From: a bacterium | GTDB taxonomy: Bacteria; Patescibacteriota; Microgenomatia; UBA1400; RBG-16-45-19 | Direction: 5' to 3' | DNA length: 5,373 nt | Assembly (NCBI GenBank): GCA_003247275.1 | Contig: QKAA01000035.1 | Span: 1-5,373 of the forward strand | Part shown: positions 1 through 5,305 of the stretch, piece by piece | Position numbering within the stretch: position 1 is the first letter of the stretch | How the letters are laid out: every line of letters starts with the position of its first letter | Made by a program: the position numbers and the translations under genes | Notes under the pieces: model-generated | Told to the model about the DNA's origin: nothing | The model's database searches: none | The model's input: the letters and a program-made list of their open reading frames with translations, nothing else

Positions 1-1143
1 AATAACGTAGGGCCTGTTTTGCAGGTTCTTTTTATTAATGAGGTCTTCCAATATTTGCCATCGACGTTTTTTTTCTGCGGGAGAGACGTCATCGGGATAC
101 AGTCTGGCGGCGGCAGTGCCTGGTCGTGGGGAGTAGCGGGCAACAAAGCCAATATGCCAATCCAGTTCTTTGGCAAGGTCGACGGTATGTTCAAAATCAG
201 CCTTAGTTTCTCCAGGAAAACCAACGATGATATCGGTGCCAATGGTAATATCTTTGGCTTTGGCACGTAATTTTTTAATCACTCGCTTATAGTCAGCAAC
301 GGTATAGCCTCTATTCATTCGCTTTAAAACATCGTCTGATCCTGATTGAATGGGTAAGTGAATGTAGCGATCAATTTTTTTGTTGGTAGCAATCTCATCA
401 ATCAAAGCATCATGAAAGTCCCAAGGGTTGGAGGTCATAAAGCGAATTTTAGTTATCTTTTCTAGTTTAGAAATTTCTTTGACCAGGGAAACAAAGGGAG
501 GAATTCCATCAGCTTTCTGATATTGGCTTTGGTTAGTGGGCAATTCAACCTCGCTGAATGGTTTGTCCATACTAAGCATCATCTTTCGAAGACTGATGCC
601 CACCTTTTCTAGACCGTATGAATTGACGTTCATGCCAAGTAAGGTGATTTCTTCATAGCCAGATTCAACCAGCTTTTTGACCTCAGCCATAATTTCTTCA
701 AATGGGCGTGATTGTTCTCTACCCCGAGAAAAAGGAACAATACAATAAGTGCAAAAGGAGTTGCAGCCAGTGGAGATAGGAACCCAAGCATGTTTTTTAT
801 CCCGCCGTAGGGCCGGAATATTAAAGCCAACTTCACTGATGGGCAATACTTGATCCACCATGGGGAACATTTCTAAGAGCTTAGGCTCAGAGAAATGAGT
901 CATACAGCCGGTCAAGATAATTTTGGGACGTTTGCTTTGCTTAAAATGACTTTGAATGTTATTTAACAAACCTTGAACTCTATCTTCAGCAGACTGACGA
1001 ACTGAACAAGTGTTGATGACAATTTCATCAGCATCTTGCCAGGTTGAAGCCTCTTTATAGCCTCTAGCAGCATAATCGCCAGCAATGCGCTCAGAATCGG
1101 CCTTGTTCGATTGACAGCCAAAGGTGTGAATAAAATACTTCAT
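1..1143 (-). CDS. miaB: MiaB, tRNA-2-methylthio-N6-(isopentenyl)adenosine methylthiotransferase (partial, C-terminus off the left edge)
   Basis: Radical-SAM methylthiotransferase that adds a methylthio group to C2 of i6A37 in tRNAs reading U-starting codons. The 381 codons seen stay open to the window edge. The N-terminal UPF0004 domain has the three cysteines for the auxiliary 4Fe-4S cluster: C10 (TFGCQSN), C46 (NTCSVR) and C80 (TGCM). The radical-SAM triad is C127/C131/C134 (GCNSFCTYC), followed by VPFSRGREQSRP. NTCSVR together with SRGRE favours MiaB over RimO or MtaB (family knowledge). Later blocks HLPIQSGSD (262-270) and TDIIVGFPGET (303-313) also fit. The missing part, roughly 60-80 residues, should be the TRAM domain. 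A stretch at about 178-216, between NVNSYG and the next conserved helix, looks some 25 residues longer than in B. subtilis or E. coli. The ATG start gives the right N-terminus but has almost no Shine-Dalgarno (only AGG). It lies just downstream of a likely terminator and extended -10. Confidence 0.95.
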   Translation of the reverse strand, partial: MKYFIHTFGCQSNKADSERIAGDYAARGYKEASTWQDADEIVINTCSVRQSAEDRVQGLLNNIQSHFKQSKRPKIILTGCMTHFSEPKLLEMFPMVDQVLPISEVGFNIPALRRDKKHAWVPISTGCNSFCTYCIVPFSRGREQSRPFEEIMAEVKKLVESGYEEITLLGMNVNSYGLEKVGISLRKMMLSMDKPFSEVELPTNQSQYQKADGIPPFVSLVKEISKLEKITKIRFMTSNPWDFHDALIDEIATNKKIDRYIHLPIQSGSDDVLKRMNRGYTVADYKRVIKKLRAKAKDITIGTDIIVGFPGETKADFEHTVDLAKELDWHIGFVARYSPRPGTAAARLYPDDVSPAEKKRRWQILEDLINKKNLQNRPYVI

Positions 1144-1151
1144 GAGCGCCT

Positions 1152-1160
1152 ATTCTAGCA
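1152..1160 (-). promoter_or_regulatory. Extended -10 promoter for miaB
   Basis: On the minus strand this reads TGCTAGAAT: the TGn extension plus a 5/6 match to TATAAT. There is no convincing -35 at 16-18 bp upstream, which an extended -10 promoter can tolerate. Only 8 nt separate it from the miaB ATG, so initiation at the usual distance would begin about 1-3 nt before the start codon, giving a nearly leaderless mRNA. The promoter lies after the terminator hairpin that follows HU, consistent with miaB being its own unit. Assigned by motif only. Confidence 0.45.
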
Positions 1161-1202
1161 GATAGGAACCCCTAGCGTATTTTTGATTTTTTAGTTATGA
1201 AT

Positions 1203-1239
1203 AAAAGATCCCGCGACCTCACGGTCGGGGTCTTTTTTT
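1203..1239 (-). terminator. Rho-independent terminator after the HU gene (possibly bidirectional)
   Basis: Minus-strand transcription from HU forms a stem of CCCCGACC with GGTCG/GGG (one bulged base) closed by GTGA, a GNRA-type tetraloop when read on this strand. It is extended by A-U pairs (AAAAGA with TCTTTT, one more bulge) and followed by TCTTTTATT. On the plus strand the same hairpin ends in seven Ts (1233-1239), so it could also stop transcription from the other side, although no plus-strand gene is seen there. The GNRA loop exists only in the minus-strand RNA, which supports a role for the HU transcript. Confidence 0.75.
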
Positions 1240-1256
1240 ACGCACTGAGCGCTGAC

Positions 1257-1272
1257 GCGATATTGATATCGC
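1257..1272. repeat. Short perfect hairpin in the HU 3' region
   Basis: GCGATAT-TG-ATATCGC is a perfect 7-bp inverted repeat, in practice a 6-bp stem with a 4-nt loop. It lies midway between the twin hairpins in the untranslated stretch between HU and miaB. It has no T-tract, so it is not a terminator alone. It could protect the 3' end of the HU mRNA or bind a dimeric protein; nothing in the sequence decides between these. Confidence 0.5.
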
Positions 1273-1277
1273 TTCAT

Positions 1278-1298
1278 CCCTCGATTTAACAATCGGGG
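1278..1298 (-). repeat. Upstream copy of the twin hairpin in the HU 3' region
   Basis: On the minus strand this reads CCCCGATT-GTTA-AATCG-A-GGG, a stem-loop with one bulged base. It matches the stem-loop of the terminator at 1210-1230 position for position, except that the two base pairs next to the loop are T-A here and C-G there, and the loop and bulge differ by one base each. Both copies are followed by AT. This copy lacks a T-tract. It begins about 30 nt beyond the HU stop codon and is probably part of the HU transcript. Confidence 0.6.
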
Positions 1299-1329
1299 TA
1301 TTCGCTTTCTTGTAATAATCAGGAAATGA

Positions 1330-1605
1330 TTACCAGACCATTTTCTTGAGGGGTTTACCAACGCGGAAGTTGACCACGTGATGACCCTTGATGGTTTGGC
1401 GCTTGTCTTCTTTACCAAAAGGAACAACTTGTTTATCAGCCACTTTTGATAAGTAGAATGTGCCAAATCCAGAGAGAACAACTTTCTCGCCTTTTTTCAG
1501 ACCTTTTCGGAGTTCATCTAAGAATATTTCGATAGCCTCTTTGGAAGCTTTTTTTGTTAAGTGAGCCCGTTTGGCGACAACATTAACAAGTCTAGATTTT
1601 GTCAT
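1330..1605 (-). CDS. HU-family DNA-binding protein with a divergent beta-arm
   Basis: Small basic nucleoid protein of 91 residues, the usual HU/IHF length. It is expected to dimerise, bend DNA and help organise the chromosome. The N-terminal helices (about 3-39, with LTKKASKEAIEIFLDELRKGL) lead into the family hallmark GFGTF at 46-50; the C-terminal strand and helix NFRVGKPLKKMV (79-90) correspond to the canonical AFxxGKxLKDAV. The DNA-intercalating arm (about 52-76) departs from consensus: the usual GRNPxTG is replaced by VVPFGKED. P62 lies within one position of the intercalating proline, and the arm remains Lys/Arg-rich. The start is secure, with AAGGAGG 7 nt before the ATG. It has its own promoter upstream and a hairpin-rich 3' region ending in a terminator, so it is probably monocistronic. 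HU and IHF subunits cannot be told apart here. Confidence 0.93.
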   Translation of the reverse strand: MTKSRLVNVVAKRAHLTKKASKEAIEIFLDELRKGLKKGEKVVLSGFGTFYLSKVADKQVVPFGKEDKRQTIKGHHVVNFRVGKPLKKMVW

Positions 1606-1612
1606 TATTACT

Positions 1613-1619
1613 CCTCCTT
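1613..1619 (-). promoter_or_regulatory. Strong Shine-Dalgarno of the HU gene
   Basis: AAGGAGG is a full anti-SD match 7 nt upstream of the HU ATG, the strongest ribosome binding site in the window. It fits an abundant nucleoid protein and fixes the start codon. recA and rny have shorter AAGGAG sites, and recX and miaB have essentially none, giving a clear range of predicted initiation strengths among neighbouring genes. Confidence 0.85.
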
Positions 1620-1650
1620 AAATAAACCAACAATAATAGTGATTACGACC

Positions 1651-1680
1651 ACTGTATCCGACTAAACCAGTATCGGTCAA
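1651..1680 (-). promoter_or_regulatory. Promoter of the HU gene
   Basis: On the minus strand a -35 box TTGACC (5/6, 1675-1680) is separated by 18 bp from a -10 box TACAGT (4/6, 1651-1656). Initiation would be near 1644, giving a leader of about 40 nt that carries the strong SD. GATAC appears twice within this promoter on the minus strand, in the spacer and across the -10; whether that matters is unknown. It is the best -35/-10 pair I found on the minus strand. Confidence 0.5.
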
Positions 1681-1724
1681 GTGGAATTTTTAGTGTCTTC
1701 AGGCTATGAGGCTTAAAAAATTGC

Positions 1725-3320
1725 TTATGTAGCTACGGCTGAGGCTCGAACTTCACGAATGACGTTAACAGTGACTGTGCCGGGGTAGGTCATCTCGTTT
1801 TTGATTCGATCGCGAATCTTCTCGGCTAAGACAATTGTTTCATCATCAGAAAGGTTCTGATAGTTAACAATGACCCGAAGTTCGCGTCCAGCTTGGATAG
1901 CGTAGGTTTCGGAAACGCCCTTGAAATCTTTGGCAATATTTTCCATGGTCTCCAAGCGTTTGACGTATTCGTCGTAATTTTCGTACCGAGCGCCCGGTCT
2001 TGCACCAGATATAGCGTCAGCAATATAGACGAGAACTGACTCGTTACTGGTGAAAGCTGTGTCTTCGTGATGTTGGGCAACGCAGTCGATGGCAGCTTTA
2101 GGCATCTCATACTTTTTGAGTAATTTGACACCTAATTCGACATGACTCCCCTCTTCGTCGGTGACCACTTTACCAATGTCATGGAAGAGACAACCAAGGC
2201 GAACGACATCAACATCGGCTCCGACCTCTTTGGCTAAAGCGATGCCAATTTTGGTTTCTTCAAGGGTGTGAGCCACCATGTTTTGACCATAGGATGATCT
2301 AAATTTGAAGCGGCCCAAGAAAGCCATTAGGTCATGAGGAACGTTGAAGGCACCAACAGCGTGACAAAGCTTTTTACCCTCTTCGAACATGACTTTTTCG
2401 GTTTCTTGTTTGGCTCGGGCAACATACTCTTCTATACGAGATGGTTGAATTCTGCCGTCAGCAATAAGCCTCTTTAGGGCTTGTTTGGCGATTTCTCTTC
2501 TGACTGAGTCAAAAGAAGAAAGTCGAACTGCGCCTGGACTATCATCGAGATCAAGATCAACGCCAGTAGCGCGCTCGAAGGCACGAATATTACGACCCTC
2601 TTTACCGATTAAGCGGCCTTTAATGTCGTCAGAGGGAATCTCCACGGTGGAGACGGAATATTCAGCTACGTAGTCGGTAGCCCCATGTTTCATGGCTTCA
2701 ATTAGGATTTCCTTGGCTTTATCGTCAGCTTCTTCTCTGGCTTTGGCCTCAGATTCTTTGATTTTTTGAGCAATTTCTTTAACAGATTTTTTCTCAACCA
2801 CTTTTAGAATTTGATCTTTAGCCTCTTCTCTGGTCATGCCAGCAACATCTTCTAACTTGTCGATGAGTTTTTTCTTGATAGTTTCAACTTCAGTTTTAGA
2901 TTTGGTAACTTCTGACTCAATACGAGTGACAAATCTTTCTTTTTCATTCAGAACTGCATCTTTTCTATCTAATTCATGGGTTTTTCGCTCATGCTCAATT
3001 TGAGCTTTAGAAAATCTTTCTTGTAGTTCACGACTTCTTTTTTCAGCTTGCTCTCTAATTTTTAAAGCTTCATCTTTGGCTTCTAAAATAATTTCTCTGG
3101 CTTTTGACTGGGCATCTCGAATAATATTGTCTGGAACCACCGTTGATTGTTTGGATTCACTTTTAACAATGGGACGACTATCAAAACCAATGTTCTTTTT
3201 TGGTTGAGCGTGAACAATAGCTTTTTTTACGTTTTTTAGTGATTTTTTAGAATCACTTTTGCCTGCAATAGGCTCGTTTGGTTTTTTAAGCACCTTGCTT
3301 AAACGACTAAAAAATGACAT
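1725..3320 (-). CDS. rny: Ribonuclease Y (RNase Y), lacking the usual transmembrane anchor
   Basis: Endoribonuclease that starts mRNA decay in bacteria with this family; 531 residues against roughly 520 usual. Domain order: basic N-terminus and Lys/Ser-rich linker (1-65); long charged coiled coil (about 66-205); KH RNA-binding domain with GRLIGKEGRNIR (235-246), then TGVDLDLDDSPGAV; HD phosphohydrolase domain with H351, H380-D381 (FHDIGK), H393, H417-H418 and D435 as likely metal ligands; RPGAR at 441-445; conserved C-terminal block with YAIQAGRELRVIV and MTYPG. The catalytic parts look intact. The oddity is the N-terminus: known RNase Y proteins begin with a transmembrane helix, but here MSFFSRLSKVLKK is a short basic amphipathic helix, and the open frame upstream encodes no hydrophobic span either. 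The start is supported by AAGGAG 4 nt before the ATG. It follows recX after a 205-nt gap and may be read through from recA or from an internal promoter. No clear terminator follows. Confidence 0.96.
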   Translation of the reverse strand: MSFFSRLSKVLKKPNEPIAGKSDSKKSLKNVKKAIVHAQPKKNIGFDSRPIVKSESKQSTVVPDNIIRDAQSKAREIILEAKDEALKIREQAEKRSRELQERFSKAQIEHERKTHELDRKDAVLNEKERFVTRIESEVTKSKTEVETIKKKLIDKLEDVAGMTREEAKDQILKVVEKKSVKEIAQKIKESEAKAREEADDKAKEILIEAMKHGATDYVAEYSVSTVEIPSDDIKGRLIGKEGRNIRAFERATGVDLDLDDSPGAVRLSSFDSVRREIAKQALKRLIADGRIQPSRIEEYVARAKQETEKVMFEEGKKLCHAVGAFNVPHDLMAFLGRFKFRSSYGQNMVAHTLEETKIGIALAKEVGADVDVVRLGCLFHDIGKVVTDEEGSHVELGVKLLKKYEMPKAAIDCVAQHHEDTAFTSNESVLVYIADAISGARPGARYENYDEYVKRLETMENIAKDFKGVSETYAIQAGRELRVIVNYQNLSDDETIVLAEKIRDRIKNEMTYPGTVTVNVIREVRASAVAT

Positions 3321-3377
3321 AACACTCCTTACTTTTTGCTCGAAACGTGTGAAAAACTGATACTATTCAACAAAATG

Positions 3378-3400
3378 GAGCGCTTTCTTACATTGCGCTC
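3378..3400. repeat. Inverted repeat in the rny leader
   Basis: GAGCGC and GCGCTC form a perfect 6-bp inverted repeat with an 11-nt spacer, about 60 nt before the rny start codon. On the transcript side it is followed by CATTTTG, too weak a U-run to call a terminator. It could be an RNA stem in the leader or an operator for a dimeric repressor. Confidence 0.4.
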
Positions 3401-3491
3401 TCTTGGATTTAGAAAGAGGGATCCGCCTTGATTAGATGGATGCTTAGGTGAAAATTCATTTGTTTATTAGTATGACTCACAATAATTCTTT

Positions 3492-3519
3492 TTTGTACTT
3501 AACAATGTTGGTGTTTCAA
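3492..3519 (-). promoter_or_regulatory. Weak candidate promoter for rny
   Basis: On the minus strand TTGAAA (5/6 to the -35 consensus, 3514-3519) lies 16 bp upstream of TACAAA (4/6 to the -10, 3492-3497), just beyond the recX stop codon. Initiation near 3485 would give rny a leader of about 165 nt. In AT-rich sequence such a match is not rare, so this is only a candidate; readthrough from recA-recX is the alternative. Confidence 0.25.
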
Positions 3520-3525
3520 GCAGCG

Positions 3526-3984
3526 TTATTCTACCCTACGCCTAAGGAAAGCGTCAATGAGTTTAGCGGAAAAACCCTGTTGACTGAGTAATTGATATAT
3601 TTTGGCCTTTTTTTGGTAATCGTTAAGCCCAGTTAATTTATTCCTTTTCTTTTCAACTAATGCCTCCATTGAATGGATCCATTCATCCTTATCTATCTCA
3701 CCGAGAATGTCGGCAATTTGTTGCTTATTAAGACCCTTTCGGGATAGCTCAAAGGTAATTTTTCGATCACCCTTTTGACGTCTCGCTCTTGACTGCGCCC
3801 ATTGTTGGCCAAAATGGTAGTCATCTATTAACTGATGAGCGTCAAGATATTCAAAAACTTCCTCTGTAACCTGCTGATCTACCCCTTTTTTTTCAAGGTA
3901 AAGGGCTATCTCATGTCGGGAACGATCTCTGATGGAGAGGTAATTTAAAACAAGCTGAATGACTGGTTTGGTTTCTGCTGTCAT
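3526..3984 (-). CDS. recX: RecX, regulatory partner of RecA
   Basis: Small all-helical protein of 152 residues that binds RecA filaments and usually limits their extension or ATPase activity; the family is typically about 150-200 residues. Three tandem three-helix repeats are visible: RDRSRHEIALYLEKKGV (19-35) with the LIDDYHFGQQWAQSR block (52-66); KGDRKITFELSRKGLNKQQI (71-90), the strongest RecX signature; and a C-terminal KIYQLLSQQGFSAKLI (128-143). The start lies only 9 nt after the recA stop codon and no Shine-Dalgarno precedes it, so translation probably depends on ribosomes finishing recA. This arrangement would keep RecX below RecA levels. recA-recX adjacency is common across bacteria and strengthens the call. 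Confidence 0.93.
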   Translation of the reverse strand: MTAETKPVIQLVLNYLSIRDRSRHEIALYLEKKGVDQQVTEEVFEYLDAHQLIDDYHFGQQWAQSRARRQKGDRKITFELSRKGLNKQQIADILGEIDKDEWIHSMEALVEKKRNKLTGLNDYQKKAKIYQLLSQQGFSAKLIDAFLRRRVE

Positions 3985-3993
3985 TTCTGCTAA

Positions 3994-5097
3994 CTAGAGA
4001 ATATCAGCGTCTTTTTCTGCATTTTCACCAACTTCAGTCGGAGTGGTCTTTGATTTTTTGATGACTTGCCAGATAGCAGTTTCGATTTCTGAGGCTAGTT
4101 TTTTGTCCTCATCAAGGAGTGATTTGACCGCTTCTCTGCCTTGAGCTAGCACCTCACCTTTATATTTGAAGAAAGAGCCGCTTTTTTGAATGATGTTGAA
4201 TTCGACACCCACATCAACCAGCCCCCCGCTTTTACTGATACCGGTATCATTCATGACATCAAACTCAGCAATTCGGAAAGGCGGAGCAACTTTATTTTTA
4301 ACAACTTTGGCTCGATGTTGAGAACCAATAATTTTGTCTGAATCGGTGATATTGCCAATTTTTCTCATGTCAATTCTGACTGACGAGTAAAATTTGAGAG
4401 CTTGACCACCAGTGGTAGTTTCGGGGTTACCAAACATGACCCCAATTTTCATACGCAGTTGGTTGGTAAAAATCAGGACTGTTTTTGATTTAGAGACTGC
4501 CCCGGTTAACTTGCGCATAGCTTGGCTCATTAATCTTGCCTGCAAACCCATGACAGCATCACCCATTTCGCCTTCAATTTCAGCCTTGGGAACAAGGGCA
4601 GCAACAGAATCTACTACCAGAACATCAATGCCGCCAGAGCGGATGAGGGTTTCGGTTATTTCTAGGGCTTGCTCACCTGTGTCTGGTTGAGCAATGAGCA
4701 AATCGGACAAATTAACGCCAATGGCTTCGGCACGAACAGGATCAAGAGCATGCTCGGCATCAACAAAAGCGGCTGTGCCACCGCGTTTTTGAGCTTCGGC
4801 AATAACATGAAGACAAACAGTGGTTTTGCCTGAGGCCTCTGGTCCATAAATTTCTACAATTCTGCCCCGAGGTAGACCGCCAACTCCTAAAGCGATATCT
4901 AAGGCAACCGCGCCAGTTGGAACCACATCAATTTTCATTTGTTCTCTGGCATTATCGCCAAGACGCATAATTGAGCCTGTACCGAATTGTTTGGTGATTT
5001 GATCGATGGCCATCTTCACAGCTTGGTTCTTACCCGATTCATCTTCTGGCGTGTTAGTGACCTTTGGTGCCACATCTTCTTTTTTGGGTCTACCCAT
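3994..5097 (-). CDS. recA: RecA recombinase
   Basis: ATP-dependent strand-exchange protein and DNA-damage sensor; 367 residues against 353 in E. coli. The core is intact: Walker [10 protein letters not shown] (85-93, with K91 and T92), catalytic glutamate E115 in DAEHALDP, Walker B VLVVD (159-163), loop L1 around EGEMGD (175-180), sensor Q213 in TNQLRMKIG, and loop L2 GNPETTTGG (223-231). [11 protein letters not shown] (264-274) and the LVDVGV block of the C-terminal domain follow, then an acidic tail ([12 protein letters not shown]) as is common. The N-terminus carries about 25 extra residues before the conserved helix ([17 protein letters not shown]), starting MGRPKK. The upstream start is chosen because AAGGAG sits 5 nt before it, while the internal M29 has no ribosome site. 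It heads a likely recA-recX unit. No canonical LexA box was found upstream, so SOS control is unproven. Confidence 0.98.
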   Translation of the reverse strand: MGRPKKEDVAPKVTNTPEDESGKNQAVKMAIDQITKQFGTGSIMRLGDNAREQMKIDVVPTGAVALDIALGVGGLPRGRIVEIYGPEASGKTTVCLHVIAEAQKRGGTAAFVDAEHALDPVRAEAIGVNLSDLLIAQPDTGEQALEITETLIRSGGIDVLVVDSVAALVPKAEIEGEMGDAVMGLQARLMSQAMRKLTGAVSKSKTVLIFTNQLRMKIGVMFGNPETTTGGQALKFYSSVRIDMRKIGNITDSDKIIGSQHRAKVVKNKVAPPFRIAEFDVMNDTGISKSGGLVDVGVEFNIIQKSGSFFKYKGEVLAQGREAVKSLLDEDKKLASEIETAIWQVIKKSKTTPTEVGENAEKDADIL

Positions 5098-5102
5098 GCC
5101 GT

Positions 5103-5108
5103 CTCCTT
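5103..5108 (-). promoter_or_regulatory. Shine-Dalgarno that fixes the recA start
   Basis: AAGGAG on the minus strand, 5 nt before the ATG at 5097. The next in-frame ATG (codon 29) would give a protein starting like classical RecA (MAIDQITKQ), but it has no comparable site, so the longer form with the Lys-rich N-terminal extension is preferred. Confidence 0.8.
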
Positions 5109-5179
5109 ATTTGATTTATACTAATTACTACTGAGCTTATTCGTGTTAGCTTTGGGTTCATTCAAACATAAATAAAAAA

Positions 5180-5185
5180 TCTATA
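5180..5185 (-). promoter_or_regulatory. Possible -10 of the recA promoter
   Basis: TATAGA on the minus strand (4/6) within TTGTATAGAT, overlapping the left arm of the inverted repeat in the divergent region. Initiation near 5173 would give a leader of about 76 nt. No good -35 accompanies it. A second candidate, TATAAA at 5115-5120 (5/6), lies closer but would start transcription at the Shine-Dalgarno itself. The assignment is tentative. Confidence 0.3.
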
Positions 5186-5211
5186 CAAGTGGTGTTTTAG
5201 TGCGTTGTATA
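5182..5211. repeat. Inverted repeat spanning the divergent recA/tRNA-Pro promoters
   Basis: TATACAA (5182-5188) and TTGTATA (5205-5211) form a perfect 7-bp inverted repeat with a 16-bp spacer. The right arm overlaps the tRNA -10 (TATAAT) and the left arm, read on the other strand, overlaps a possible recA -10. It may simply be two back-to-back promoters with similar elements, or an operator that faces both genes. Confidence 0.55.
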
Positions 5212-5213
5212 AT
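5208..5213 (+). promoter_or_regulatory. -10 box of the tRNA-Pro promoter
   Basis: A perfect TATAAT placed so that initiation about 7 nt downstream would fall some 6 nt before the mature tRNA 5' end, typical of a short tRNA leader trimmed by RNase P. There is no good -35 at 16-18 bp; TATACA at 5182-5187 is 20 bp away and only partly similar to consensus. Confidence 0.65.
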
Positions 5214-5226
5214 GCATGGGACATAT

Positions 5227-5299
5227 CGGAGAGTAGCGCAGTTGGTAGCGCGCACGCATGGGGTGCGTGAGGTCGCAGGTTCGATTCCTGTCTCTCCGA
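5227..5299 (+). tRNA. tRNA-Pro, anticodon GGG
   Basis: A complete cloverleaf: acceptor CGGAGAG/CTCTCCG (7 of 7 pairs), D stem GCGC/GCGC with loop AGTTGGTA, anticodon stem CACGC/GCGTG with loop ATGGGGT, variable AGGTC, T stem GCAGG/CCTGT with loop TTCGATT, and discriminator A5299. The anticodon GGG is at 5260-5262 and reads CCC and, by wobble, CCU. The C1-G72 pair and A73 discriminator match bacterial proline identity elements known from E. coli. The CCA end is not encoded (CTC follows), so it must be added by nucleotidyltransferase. G37 after the anticodon fits TrmD m1G37 methylation in proline tRNAs. Confidence 0.97.
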
Positions 5300-5305
5300 C
5301 TCTTT

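Larger units (their letters stand above)
3321..3525 (-). other. 205-nt recX-rny spacer with weak dyads
   Basis: This stretch has no convincing gene. On the minus strand it holds a possible promoter near its recX end, an inverted repeat GAGCGC-N11-GCGCTC (3378-3400), a neighbouring weaker dyad CTCTT/AAGAG, and the AAGGAG ribosome binding site of rny at 3325-3330. No stem is followed by a T-run, so there is no clear terminator separating recA-recX from rny. If transcribed, it forms a long 5' leader of about 165-200 nt for rny, where post-transcriptional control could act; that is inference. Confidence 0.5.

Noticed and set aside
19..270. 83-codon plus-strand frame at the left end
   Set aside because: It lies antisense to the well-supported miaB frame, with composition expected of a shadow.
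1210..1298. The repeated hairpin copies as a CRISPR array remnant
   Set aside because: Only two copies, differing at several positions within a 21-nt unit, with the changes following base pairing. There is no array, leader or cas gene, and one copy is plainly a terminator.
1191..1481. 96-codon minus-strand frame overlapping HU and its 3' region
   Set aside because: It is out of frame with a clear HU gene, resembles no family, and its tail runs through the hairpins and terminator.
1695..1720. AGGCTATGAGGCTTAAAAAA region as a terminator after rny
   Set aside because: The GC-rich part is a direct repeat (AGCCT-CAT-AGCCT on the minus strand), not an inverted one, so no stable stem forms; the A-run lies on the wrong side for rny.
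3409..3459. A 16-codon minus-strand small ORF (MNFHLSIHLIKADPSF) in the rny leader as a leader peptide
   Set aside because: There is no Shine-Dalgarno, no run of regulatory codons, and such short ORFs are expected by chance. It ends near a weak dyad, which is not enough support.
5156..5167. GTTCATTCAAAC upstream of recA as a LexA/SOS box
   Set aside because: The Gram-positive type box needs GAAC-N4-GTTC and the alphaproteobacterial type GTTC-N7-GTTC. Only a GTT/AAC half-match of 3 bp per arm is present.
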